Assembly (NCBI RefSeq): GCF_900499005.1
Contig: NZ_LS991317.1
Coordinates: 222,737 to 286,736 of the forward strand
DNA length: 64,000 nucleotides
Direction: 5' to 3'
Origin: Actinomyces culturomici
Lineage (GTDB): Bacteria > Actinomycetota > Actinomycetes > Actinomycetales > Actinomycetaceae
Both the position numbers and the translations under genes were made by a program. The notes beneath the pieces are model-generated. The model was not told where the DNA came from and made no database searches. It saw only the letters and a list, made by a program, of their open reading frames with translations. Position 1 is the first letter of the stretch. The number at the start of each line of letters is the position of its first letter. Below, in pieces: positions 32,331 to 40,237 of the stretch.

Positions 32331-33605
32331 ATGAGCACCACCACCGCACCCGAGTCCGACGCCCAGTGGCGCGGCACCACCTCCGACGAGGAGCAGCCGA
32401 AGTTCCCGGTCCGCCTCACGATCGGCCTCGCGATCGGAGCCTTCTGCTGGATCGTCGCCTACCTCGGAGCCGTCGGCGTCCTCCTCCCGGCCCGCATCGC
32501 CGAGCTCGCCCCCGACGACAAGGCCTCGGTCGTCGCCCTCAACTCGACGATCTCGATGATCGTCGCCGCCCTCGCGAACATCCTCATCGGCGCCGGTTCC
32601 GACCTCACGCGCTCCCGCTTCGGACGGCGCACCCCGTGGATCTGGGTCGGCGCGATCGGCTCGCTGCTCTCCCTCATCGCCCTCGGCCGCGTCTCGAGCA
32701 TCCCTGCCCTCCTCACCGCCTGGGCGATCTACCAGATCTTCCTCAACTCGATCATCGCACCGCTCCTCGGCACCCTCTCCGACCGCATCGCCCCGCAGTT
32801 CCGCGGGTCGGCAGCCTCCGGCTACGCGCTCGGCATCGGCGTCGGCACCGGTCTCGGCCAGGTCATCGGCGCCCAGTTCCTCGGCAATGCGGCCACCGGC
32901 TTCGTCGTCCTCGGCATCCTCACCGTCCTCGTCGCCCCGGCCGCGAGAATCTTCTTCCGCGAGTCCTCCTCGCTCCCGATGCCGAAGAAGGCCTTCGACG
33001 CCGACATGGTCCTCGACCACTTCGTCTTCGCCCGCCACAACGCCCGCGACTACTACCTCGCACTCTTCGGCAAGTTCTTCGTCATGGTCGCGAAGTTCGC
33101 CGTTCAGGGATACGTCCTCTACATCCTCACCGACTACATGATGGTCGGCCAGGACGCGACGAAGGGCTACATCTCCGCGGTCTCCCTCATCATCATGTTC
33201 CTCGGCATCGGCATGGCGTTCCTCTCTGGCCCCATCGCCGACCGGCTCAAGATGGTGAAGCTCCCGGTCGTCATCTCCGCGCTCTTCATCGGGGCGGGCG
33301 TCTTCTCGCCCTTCCTCTCGACCTCGCCGAAGATGATCATCGTCTACGCGATCCTCGCGGGCATCGGCTTCGGCATGTTCAACGCCGTCGATCAGGCCCT
33401 CAACATCTCGGTCCTCCCGAACCCGGAGACCGCCGCGAAGGATCTCGGCATCCTCAACCTCGCGAATACGGGCGGCCAGATCGCCGGGCCGCTCGTCGCC
33501 GCGCTCGCGATCAAGGTCGTCGGCTACCACATGCTGTTCGTCGTCGCCGCCGTCGCCGCGCTCATCGCGGTCGTCCTGTTCCTCCTCATCCGCTCCGCGA
33601 AGTAA
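32331..33605 (+). CDS. MFS transporter (GPH/SLC45-like), probable glycoside importer
   Basis: A 424-residue protein with about 12 membrane helices. SDLTRSRFGRRTPWIWVGAI after helix 2 is the GPH/SLC45-type loop shared by disaccharide and sucrose/maltose porters, and APQFRGSAASGYALGIGVG is also characteristic. It lies 41 bases after the GH3 gene with ggaga before ATG 32331, so it is in the same operon. Inferred substrate: the glycoside cleaved by that GH3 enzyme. Confidence 0.87.
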   Translation: MSTTTAPESDAQWRGTTSDEEQPKFPVRLTIGLAIGAFCWIVAYLGAVGVLLPARIAELAPDDKASVVALNSTISMIVAALANILIGAGSDLTRSRFGRRTPWIWVGAIGSLLSLIALGRVSSIPALLTAWAIYQIFLNSIIAPLLGTLSDRIAPQFRGSAASGYALGIGVGTGLGQVIGAQFLGNAATGFVVLGILTVLVAPAARIFFRESSSLPMPKKAFDADMVLDHFVFARHNARDYYLALFGKFFVMVAKFAVQGYVLYILTDYMMVGQDATKGYISAVSLIIMFLGIGMAFLSGPIADRLKMVKLPVVISALFIGAGVFSPFLSTSPKMIIVYAILAGIGFGMFNAVDQALNISVLPNPETAAKDLGILNLANTGGQIAGPLVAALAIKVVGYHMLFVVAAVAALIAVVLFLLIRSAK

Positions 33606-33610
33606 TCGCC

Positions 33611-34345
33611 ATGCTCGCCCTCGTCGTCGCTGCGGTCCTGTTCGGCGCGATCCTCCAGAGGGCGTCGGGCATCGGCTTCGCCGTCGTCGTCGCCCCGTTC
33701 GCGCTCATCGCGGGCGGGGCGACTCACGGTGTCATCCTCACCCAGCTCCTCGGAGCCACCTCGGCCGCGCTCACCCTCCTCAGCGTTCACCGCGATGTCG
33801 AATGGCGCGAATACGGTCGGCTGCTCCCGTCCTCGCTCCTCGGTCTCGTACTCGCAACGGCCCTCGCCGCCCGCCTGCCTGATGCGCCCGCACAGATCGT
33901 GTCCAGCGCGATCATGCTCGTCCTCCTGCTCCTGGCGCCTCGGATCGGTGCCGCCGCCTCGGTGTACCGCAACTGGAGTTCACTCTCCATCGCGGGCGCT
34001 GCCGCCGGCGCGATGACCGTACTCGCCGGAGTCGGCGCGGCGGCACTCACCGCCCTCCAGCAGGCGACGAACTGGGAGCAGTCGCGCTTCGTTGCGACGC
34101 TGCAGCCCTATCTCATCACCGTCTCGACCCTCACGGTCGGCGCGCGCCTCGCGGTCGCCCCGACCGGGTGGCCGGACTTCTCCCTCGGCGCCTGGGTCCT
34201 CATCGGGGTTGCCCTCATCCTCGGGATCCGCGCTGGCGATCTCGTCTCCCGCCGGCTCTTAGCGTCGACGGCGAAGCGGATCACCTTCATCGTCGCCCTG
34301 GTCGGCGCTGGGATCGCCCTCGTCGATGGGTTCGCGTCGCTGTGA
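33611..34345 (+). CDS. TSUP (TauE/SafE) family membrane protein
   Basis: A 244-residue protein with about eight hydrophobic segments in two repeats, each starting with a glycine-rich helix (GAILQRASGIGFAVVVAPFALI; GAMTVLAGVGAAALTALQQ). Known: TSUP proteins export sulfite, sulfonates or small organic anions. It begins 5 bases after the MFS stop with no clear ribosome site of its own, so it is probably translationally coupled. Why a sulfur or organic-acid exporter travels with a GH3 operon is unclear. Confidence 0.85.
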   Translation: MLALVVAAVLFGAILQRASGIGFAVVVAPFALIAGGATHGVILTQLLGATSAALTLLSVHRDVEWREYGRLLPSSLLGLVLATALAARLPDAPAQIVSSAIMLVLLLLAPRIGAAASVYRNWSSLSIAGAAAGAMTVLAGVGAAALTALQQATNWEQSRFVATLQPYLITVSTLTVGARLAVAPTGWPDFSLGAWVLIGVALILGIRAGDLVSRRLLASTAKRITFIVALVGAGIALVDGFASL

Positions 34346-34450
34346 GGAGGGGCTGCCGCTGAGGCGCCATCGCAGAATGTGCCGCGGTATCGCACCGGAC
34401 GCCTGAGGAGCGGAGCTCCGACCGAACGGTCGCCCGGCCCCACCGACGTT

Positions 34451-34789
34451 TCAGCATCCTGGACGGTACAACCCAGCATCAAGTCGACTGCCCTTCGGGG
34501 AGTCGATCTCCGACTCGATGAGTCGGCGCACCCATTTCGAGACGCTCATGTTGTCCGCCGCCGCTCGCTCCTTCAGCGCCATCTGCGTGCGCGCGCTGAG
34601 AACCACCTGGATCTTCGGGGAGTGCACCCCTTCCCCGCTCAGCGACTTCCCTCCCGGGATGAGACCGGGAGGCGGCCCGGTTCGCTCGGCTTGTTTGGCG
34701 AGCCCATCGATCATGTCGCGCGTGACTCGCTCGCCGTTGCGGTACTCGACATCGGCGTCCGGGTCGAACCGCGTGAATTCGTCCGTCAT
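34451..34789 (-). CDS. Ribbon-helix-helix (CopG/Arc-like) antitoxin
   Basis: A 112-residue protein. PKIQVVLSARTQMALKERAAADNMSVSKWVRRLIESEI (split: strand PKIQVVLS near residue 60, helices after it) is a C-terminal RHH domain. The N-terminal half (VTRDMIDGLAKQAERTGPPPG) is the part that would bind a toxin. ATG 34789 is chosen because it overlaps the stop of the upstream frame as ATGA; ATG 34801 lies inside that frame. Order toxin-then-antitoxin resembles BrnTA/HicAB-type loci. Its partner appears truncated. Confidence 0.75.
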   Translation of the reverse strand: MTDEFTRFDPDADVEYRNGERVTRDMIDGLAKQAERTGPPPGLIPGGKSLSGEGVHSPKIQVVLSARTQMALKERAAADNMSVSKWVRRLIESEIDSPKGSRLDAGLYRPGC

Positions 34790-34998
34790 CGCCGTCTCCA
34801 TTCCATCGGCATCGCGTGGATGAGGATGATCGCCCCACCGTCCGTCGTTTCAGCTCCTGAGCACAAATCAACGCCCAAGTGTGCCGAGTCGAGCGGGCAG
34901 TTGTCGAGGGCACGACGAGACTCATCGTAAGTGCGCGTAAAGGAGGTCCCGGAGCTCGAGACATCTTGCGACTGCGGCGCACAGCATCGGGCGCCGCC
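34786..34998 (-). pseudogene. 3' remnant of the toxin partner of the RHH antitoxin
   Basis: This 70-codon open stretch ends ...GGAIILIHAMPMEWRRR and stops at TGA 34788-34786, overlapping the antitoxin start by 4 bases as in coupled toxin-antitoxin genes. An upstream stop (34999-35001) and the absence of any ATG or GTG before the terminal part show that its 5' end is lost. The break coincides with the start of the composite repeat at 35001. The toxin family was not identified; the IIxIHAMPM ending is a recurrent C-terminus of small toxin-like proteins, in my recollection. Confidence 0.6.
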
Positions 34999-35000
34999 TC

Positions 35001-35080
35001 ACCGAAAGCATCACCTTCGCGCGTCGAGGGGATGCGTTCTCCCCTCCCGTCACACAGCACACCGCCCCAGCCTCGTCGAT
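35001..35080. repeat. Composite repeat, copy 2, plus variant dispersed motif
   Basis: 35001-35036 matches 3951-3986 (ccgaaagcatcacctt ... cgaggggatgcg). 35064-35080 (gccccagcctcgtcgat) is a two-mismatch copy of the dispersed motif. The same two pieces lie near each other at 3843-3986, in the opposite order on the + strand. The element abuts the broken toxin frame. Confidence 0.6.
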
Positions 35081-35109
35081 GAACACCACGGCGGGCCGGC
35101 AAGCGAGGA

Positions 35110-35694
35110 TCAATCGACGACGCCAAGAAACTCCGCAACGAAACCCCCGACCGACTCCCTCTCGAGTCGAGCCAGGAGGTCCCTCATTATCCACTTCGGG
35201 CCTTTGCGGCCCGTCCTCGCGACAATGGAACTCATCGAGCCCACGACCAATTGGGGATTGAGATCCAACAGGTCACAGAGGAACTCATCCGGATGCTGGG
35301 CGAACAGTTCACCCGGCAGCGCCGATTCTGGAAAATCCTTCAGATTAAAGGTCACGATCACGTCCGCGCGGCCACACATCGCAGCGGCGACAACATGGCG
35401 GTCATTCGGATCCGGCCCCTGCGGACTCCGCTGCTCGAATCCCTCCCACCCGACAACTCGCGCGTCGGGCAGCGCCGCATTCATCTGTCTCATCAAGCGC
35501 TTGACGTACGCGGCAGTCTCTTCAGAATCGCCCCCACGGCGCCGGCGAACTCGGGTAATCGCCCTCGCCACCTCTGACTCAATGCGCTCACTCCACAGCG
35601 GTCGGTACGCAGAGGCAGCCCCCAGCTCCAAGAGCATGTCTCGGAGGGCACTTGGCACGAGCACGCACGCATCGAGGAGCGCGGAGAACGCCAC
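35110..35694 (-). CDS. PIN-domain protein, probable toxin
   Basis: A 194-residue protein with a PIN-fold start FSALLDACVLVPSALRDMLL (Asp8), a middle VGWEGFE, and DPNDRHVVAAAMCGRADVIVTFNLKDFPES, which supplies the further acidic residues. It is longer than VapC (about 130) and matches the PIN_3/PhoH-less group found beside excisionase-like antitoxins. It starts 6 bases after the upstream antitoxin gene. Likely an RNase toxin; target unknown. Confidence 0.85.
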   Translation of the reverse strand: MAFSALLDACVLVPSALRDMLLELGAASAYRPLWSERIESEVARAITRVRRRRGGDSEETAAYVKRLMRQMNAALPDARVVGWEGFEQRSPQGPDPNDRHVVAAAMCGRADVIVTFNLKDFPESALPGELFAQHPDEFLCDLLDLNPQLVVGSMSSIVARTGRKGPKWIMRDLLARLERESVGGFVAEFLGVVD

Positions 35695-35700
35695 GCCGAT

Positions 35701-36192
35701 TCACCCCTCAGCTCGTACCTGCGCGAGAACGTCACGCATTTGAGAAGGATCGACATCGTAGGAGCCGACGGCCTGGGCGTCAGCGACCATGTCGGCCAGC
35801 GCATCATCCGCGCGACGGCGCTGCCGCTTCTGATACCCGAGAACATCCGACAGGAACAGCCGCCGGTGACGGCGGACCTTCTCATACGGGATCTCCCCAT
35901 CATCAAGCATCCTGATGAGCGTCGATCGAGAGATTCCGAGGAAGTCAGCGGCCTGCTGCGTCGTCATCCGCGTGTTCTGCGGAATGACACTCACCGCAAG
36001 TCCCTGCCCCATCGCCTCCGCGACGGCCGACAGGATGTCCGCCATTTCCTTGGTCAGCTCAATCCGCTTGTCACCGAGCATGAGACAGCGGTCGTTCGAG
36101 TTGCCCCGATGCGCAGCGACGATCTCCCCAAAACGCCCCGCAACCTCTTCATCGGGCATGTATGTGCGCTCACGGATCGCCATCTCTCCCAC
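35701..36192 (-). CDS. Excisionase-type HTH antitoxin for the PIN toxin
   Basis: A 163-residue protein. RMTTQQAADFLGISRSTLIR MLDDGEIPYEKVRRHRRLFLSDVLGY (about 73-118) is the MerR/Xis-like helix-turn-helix-wing seen in the excisionase-family antitoxins paired with PIN proteins. The flanking parts are helical and could bind the toxin. Start GTG 36192 with gaagagag upstream, or ATG 36183. Three 9-base tandem repeats lie 22 bases upstream and may be its operator. Confidence 0.8.
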   Translation of the reverse strand: MGEMAIRERTYMPDEEVAGRFGEIVAAHRGNSNDRCLMLGDKRIELTKEMADILSAVAEAMGQGLAVSVIPQNTRMTTQQAADFLGISRSTLIRMLDDGEIPYEKVRRHRRLFLSDVLGYQKRQRRRADDALADMVADAQAVGSYDVDPSQMRDVLAQVRAEG

Positions 36193-36213
36193 TTCACTCT
36201 CTTCTCAAGACTC

Positions 36214-36240
36214 GCTCGTTCTGCTCGTTTTGCTCGTTTT
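36214..36240. promoter_or_regulatory. Three tandem 9-base repeats before the PIN/HTH operon
   Basis: gctcgttct, gctcgtttt and gctcgtttt follow one another exactly at 36214-36240. On the minus strand they precede the antitoxin gene, where an autorepressing antitoxin would bind; the 9-base phasing is close to one helical turn. Function is inferred from position. Confidence 0.5.
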
Positions 36241-36396
36241 GCGCGATTCAAGGATAGTGGCACACTGCGCGTCACACAAGACCTGACCACGCGCAGCGGG
36301 GCATCCAGGGTGCCATCAGAGACTGACGAGGACGGGCCCGGAGCCCGACCAACAGTTACTGCTGGGCGCGCGCCGCTTTCGAGGGCCGTGGTGCTG

Positions 36397-36458
36397 GTGG
36401 AGGGGTTGGCGACACGAGGAGGAGGTATAGGCCCTCCATGTGTCGCCAACCCCTCCAC
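36397..36458 (-). terminator. Long terminator-like hairpin downstream of glycerate kinase
   Basis: gtggaggggttggcgacac (36397-36415) pairs perfectly with gtgtcgccaacccctccac (36440-36458), a 19-bp stem whose 24-base loop holds a further 5-bp stem (ggagg/cctcc). It lies 30 bases after the glycerate kinase stop. The rest of 36241-36396 shows no gene. Confidence 0.65.
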
Positions 36459-36488
36459 TCGCGCGGAACAGGACTGTGGACGGCCGCC

Positions 36489-37610
36489 CTACTCGACGAC
36501 CGCAGCGTTACCGGTCAGCGCCTTCACGACGGCGCGTCGGAGGTTCTTCCGCCCATTGCGCAGGGCTTCGGCGAGCGGCTCGTCGGGGTCGCCGACCTTG
36601 ACGATGCGCGACACCCCGTGCTCGAGGAGGACCTCGGCGCTCTCCTTGACTCGACCCGCGAAGATCATCACCGGTACTCCGGCCGCGGAGGCGATCGCGG
36701 TAACGCCGGCGGGGGTCTTCCCATTGATCGTCTGGGAGTCCACGGCCCCCTCCCCGGTGAACACCCAATCGGCGCCGGCGACCGCGTTCGCGAGCCCCGC
36801 CGCGTCGGCGACGAGGTCGACGCCAGGAACGAGTTCGGCCCCGCAGAACCCGCGCAGCGCGAATCCGAGTCCGCCCGCAGCCCCCGAGCCGGGCAGATCG
36901 GCGAGGGCGGCTCGGCCGCTCGCGACCGCGAATCCGGCGAGCGCCGCCTCGAGGACAGGGATCTCATCGGGCAGGACGCCCTTCTGCGGCCCGAAAACGG
37001 CAGACGCCCCGGTCGGCCCCGTGAGAGGGTTCGTCACATCGCAGGCGACTCGAACCTCGACGCCTTCGAGCAGCGCCTCGAGCGCGCTCGTGTCGATCCG
37101 GGCGACGCGCCGCAATTCCTCCGGGTACGGGTCGACGCCTGCCCCGTCCTCGTCGATGAGACGAGCCCCCAGCGCGACGAGCATTCCAGCTCCCGCGTCG
37201 TTCGTCGCCGACCCGCCGATCCCGATGAGGAGCTCCCGGGCGCCGCGCTCGAGGGCGTCGCGGATGAGAAGGCCCAGGCCGAAGGTGTTCGAGGCGGCGA
37301 CGTTCCGATCCGCGGGCGCCACGAGCTCGATGCCCGCGCACGAGGCGACGTCGAGGACCGCCCGATCGCCCGCGAGCGCGTAGACGGAGCGGATCGGCCG
37401 CCCGAGGGCGTCGACCGTATCGACCGCGATGCGCTCGGCACCCCAGGCGGTGGCGATCGCGTCGATGAACCCCTCTCCCCCGTCAGACATCGGGACGAGG
37501 ACGCAGTCCGCCTCGGGATGGACGTCGCGGACGCCGAGCTCCATCGCCTCGGCCGCCTCCAGCGCGGTCATCGACTCCTTGAAGGAATCGGGTGCGAGTA
37601 CGAACTTCAT
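36489..37610 (-). CDS. Glycerate kinase (GlxK/GarK family)
   Basis: A 373-residue cytosolic enzyme that phosphorylates D-glycerate with ATP. Family landmarks are APDSFKESMTALEAAEAM at the N-terminus, VPMSDGGEGFIDAI, IGIGGSATNDAGAGML (about 128-143), CDVTNPLTGPTGASAVFGPQKG and FTGEGAVDSQTINGKTP. Length matches the bacterial family (about 375-380). It stands alone between a hairpin and a divergent epimerase-like gene; it would feed glycerate from sugar-acid or glycolate catabolism into glycolysis. Confidence 0.93.
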   Translation of the reverse strand: MKFVLAPDSFKESMTALEAAEAMELGVRDVHPEADCVLVPMSDGGEGFIDAIATAWGAERIAVDTVDALGRPIRSVYALAGDRAVLDVASCAGIELVAPADRNVAASNTFGLGLLIRDALERGARELLIGIGGSATNDAGAGMLVALGARLIDEDGAGVDPYPEELRRVARIDTSALEALLEGVEVRVACDVTNPLTGPTGASAVFGPQKGVLPDEIPVLEAALAGFAVASGRAALADLPGSGAAGGLGFALRGFCGAELVPGVDLVADAAGLANAVAGADWVFTGEGAVDSQTINGKTPAGVTAIASAAGVPVMIFAGRVKESAEVLLEHGVSRIVKVGDPDEPLAEALRNGRKNLRRAVVKALTGNAAVVE

Positions 37611-37712
37611 CGATCCTCCTCTTCGGCTCCCACGCTAGTCCGACCGCCCTCGCATGGCGGGAGGTGCGACTAGCCTGATGAGGCGAAGAGCACGACGACG
37701 AAGGAGTCGCAC

Positions 37713-38690
37713 ATGGACGTGAAGATCGGCACCGGCAGGGTCCGGGCGACCATTCAACTGCAGGGCGCGATGACGACCGCGGTGTTCGAGGCCGGGACCG
37801 ACGCGGAGTTCTCGCCCTCATACACCGCAAAATGGGAGGGGTTCCCCGAGGCGCCGATCCTCGACCGGCTGCGCGGCGACTTCGTCTGCCTCCCCTTCGG
37901 CGCAGCTCCCGAGGCCGCCGAGGACCTCCCCGCGGAGTGGCGCGACGGCTACGCCGGTCCCTCCGAGTGGATCCACGGCCCGTCCTCGAACCTCGAGTGG
38001 ACGCCCGTCGAGGTCGGCGACGACAGCGCACTCCTCGCTCTCGGCTACCCCGAGGACTCTCCGATCTCCCGCATTGAACGTCGCGTCACCTGCGCCGAGG
38101 ACGCCGTCGAGTTCATCGACTCGATCGAGGTGCGCGAGGACTGCCGACTGCCGCTCGGCCTCCACCCGATCCTCCGACTTCCCGAGGACGAGAGCGCGGC
38201 GCGCATCGAGGCCCCGGAGTGCGACGCCTACTGGGCGCTCCCCATCGACTCGGGCACCTCCGTCCTCGAGGTCGGCGCAGTCTTCGAGGATCTCGCCGCC
38301 GCTCCCCGCTCCGACGGATCGACCATCGACCTCACTCGGGTCCCGCTCGGCGTCGAGGTCGACGAGATCGTCCTCATCGCCGGGCCGAAGGAGCCTCGCG
38401 TCGCCCTTGTCAACGAGGCGGAGGGGTACCGCGTCGCCGTCGAATGGGATCCGACGTATCTCACGAATGCGATGCTGTGGATGTCCAACCGCGGGCGCAA
38501 GGGGCTGCCCTGGGGCGGGACGAACCTCTGCCTCGGGGTCGAGCCGATCACCTCGGCCTTCGACTTCGGGCAGGGCGTCTCTGCCGGCGACAATCCGCTG
38601 GCGAGGGCCGGATACTCGACCGCCGTCGACTTCGAGGCCGGGCGGACCTACGAGGTCCGGCACCGGATCGCGGCCGAGCGGATCGGCTGA
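37713..38690 (+). CDS. Aldose 1-epimerase-like (galactose mutarotase superfamily) protein
   Basis: A 325-residue beta-sandwich protein. VKIGTGRVRATIQLQGAMTT, RGDFVCLPFG, LPLGLHPILRLPED with the catalytic-type His, and NLCLGVEPITSAFDFGQGV fit the mutarotase-like superfamily rather than GalM itself. A catalytic Glu equivalent could be that in GVEPITS. Likely a sugar or sugar-phosphate anomerase, substrate unknown. It ends before a strong hairpin. Confidence 0.8.
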   Translation: MDVKIGTGRVRATIQLQGAMTTAVFEAGTDAEFSPSYTAKWEGFPEAPILDRLRGDFVCLPFGAAPEAAEDLPAEWRDGYAGPSEWIHGPSSNLEWTPVEVGDDSALLALGYPEDSPISRIERRVTCAEDAVEFIDSIEVREDCRLPLGLHPILRLPEDESAARIEAPECDAYWALPIDSGTSVLEVGAVFEDLAAAPRSDGSTIDLTRVPLGVEVDEIVLIAGPKEPRVALVNEAEGYRVAVEWDPTYLTNAMLWMSNRGRKGLPWGGTNLCLGVEPITSAFDFGQGVSAGDNPLARAGYSTAVDFEAGRTYEVRHRIAAERIG

Positions 38691-38709
38691 GGCGAAGAGT
38701 TGAACAGTT

Positions 38710-38739
38710 GCCGGCCGGGAGCGCATTCTCCCGGCCGGC
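38710..38739. terminator. Bidirectional terminator at the border of the lower-GC island
   Basis: gccggccgggag (38710-38721) pairs perfectly with ctcccggccggc (38728-38739) around a 6-base loop and is followed by gcctctttt, the nearest thing to a U-tract in the window. It separates the epimerase-like gene from the convergent FGGY kinase gene. Confidence 0.8.
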
Positions 38740-38755
38740 GCCTCTTTTCCCGCCC

Positions 38756-40237
38756 CTAGAAGGCGGTTCGATCGAGCGAACCCGCGAAGTCGCAGGTTCG
38801 TAGATACTCACCGCGAATGCGCATCCATGAACGACCGGCCGACCGCGGCTCCACAATCCTCTCGGCAGCCGGTTTGAACGACTGAGCCGCTTCTTCGACA
38901 GGCGAGCCATCGAGCAGCGCCTTGGCCTGCACGCATGCGCCGCGCGCTGTAGCCTCTGGCTCCCGGATCACTTCCACCGGGCGACCGAGCATATCGGCAA
39001 GAAATGTCGTGTAGGCCGAAGAACGTGCACCTCCACCGATCGCAATCACCCGACCTTCGAGTGGGACACCGCACGCCCGAATGTCCTCCATCCCGCGGAT
39101 AAGACCTCCGAGCACACCTTCGAAAGTTGCTTTCGCGAAGGCAGCTCTCGAAGTACTACCAGTGATCCCCGCGATGACGCCCGCTGACATTGGAAAAGAA
39201 GGGGATCGCTCGCCATCGAGATATGTTGCAAATGCAGGAGTGGCCTCTTCTGCACCGGCCTCGAGCGCAAGTGCATCGAGCTGCTGAACAGAGATTTCCA
39301 AGATTTCAGCAAGCCAATCCGTAACTTTGGTCGAATTCAGGGTACAAACAAGAGGCAGCCAACCGCCAACGGCGTTCGCAACCCCATTCACCCTGCCAGT
39401 TGGATCCCGCACCGGAGTCGAACTCGAAGCGATCACCACTCCCGACGTTCCAAGGCTGAAGACCACGTCGCCCGAACCGAGCCCGAGCCCAAGTGCCGCA
39501 ACATGCTGATCTCCACCCCCCACGGCAACAGGGATCCCCTCAGGAACTCCCAGCTCCCTCGACGCAGCGCCTTGTACGAAACCCAGGCAATCACTCGGAG
39601 ACAGCACCTCAGGAAAGAGACTCTCCCACTCCATTGAATCACCGAAGCAGTGTCTAAGAAGCTCGTAGTCGTAATCGTTCTTCACTGAATCGAAGTAGCC
39701 CGTGCCCGAAGCCTCAGAACGATCCGTCGCGAACACTCCGGTCAGGCGGTAATTCACGTAGTCGTGTGGGAGAACAATCTTGCGGGTAATGGCCGCATTT
39801 TGTGGTTCGACGACCAAGTACCACGCCAGCTTTGAAATCGTGAATGCCGCAGTGGGGATCGAGCCGGTTCGGTGAACCCATTCTTTGCGGTCGATGCGAG
39901 TGAACAGCTCATCCAGGTAAGGCGCGGTCGATGTATCGTTCCATAGCTTCACCCGGCGGACGGGCCTGCCTGCTGCGTCAAGCGCGACCAGCCCGTGGCA
40001 TTGTCCCGAGACTGAGATCGCCCCGACTAGTGAAAGATCGACCCTTGAAGACAGTTGATGGAAGCAATCAACAAGTGCAGCCCACCAGTCGAGTGCATTC
40101 TGCTCAGATACCGGCGGAGAGGTAGGGGGAAGCGGCGTCCGAGCTCGGCCGATGACCTCCAAGTCGTCGGACCGACGAATCTCGACAGTGCATGACTGCG
40201 TGGAAACATCAACGCCTGCAACGAGTAGATCAGCCAT
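38756..40237 (-). CDS. FGGY-family carbohydrate kinase
   Basis: A 493-residue sugar kinase. The N-terminal VAGVDVSTQSCTVEI phosphate loop and GAISVSGQCHGLVALD resemble xylulokinase; the C-terminal FGGY-type VIAIGGGARSSAYTTFLADMLGRPV is present, as is GGGDQHVAALGLGLGSGDVVFSLGTSG. It is only moderately like the XylB encoded at 60916-62274, so a different pentulose or polyol is likely. ATG 40237 overlaps the SIS gene by 8 bases. Last gene of the five-gene sugar operon. Confidence 0.9.
   Translation of the reverse strand: MADLLVAGVDVSTQSCTVEIRRSDDLEVIGRARTPLPPTSPPVSEQNALDWWAALVDCFHQLSSRVDLSLVGAISVSGQCHGLVALDAAGRPVRRVKLWNDTSTAPYLDELFTRIDRKEWVHRTGSIPTAAFTISKLAWYLVVEPQNAAITRKIVLPHDYVNYRLTGVFATDRSEASGTGYFDSVKNDYDYELLRHCFGDSMEWESLFPEVLSPSDCLGFVQGAASRELGVPEGIPVAVGGGDQHVAALGLGLGSGDVVFSLGTSGVVIASSSTPVRDPTGRVNGVANAVGGWLPLVCTLNSTKVTDWLAEILEISVQQLDALALEAGAEEATPAFATYLDGERSPSFPMSAGVIAGITGSTSRAAFAKATFEGVLGGLIRGMEDIRACGVPLEGRVIAIGGGARSSAYTTFLADMLGRPVEVIREPEATARGACVQAKALLDGSPVEEAAQSFKPAAERIVEPRSAGRSWMRIRGEYLRTCDFAGSLDRTAF

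Noticed and set aside
34922-35194. 90-codon minus-strand frame across the repeat region
   Set aside because: It reads through the composite repeat and dispersed motif (VFIDEAGAV is translated repeat) and lacks domain features; the overlapping toxin-tail frame explains 34786-34998 better.
36214-36240. Possible CRISPR-like array
   Set aside because: Three 9-base units with no spacers; too short for CRISPR and no cas genes are nearby.
36397-36458. Possible integron attC site or recombination site
   Set aside because: The stem is perfect, without the unpaired bases and conserved R boxes of attC, and no integrase gene is present; a terminator after glycerate kinase is simpler.
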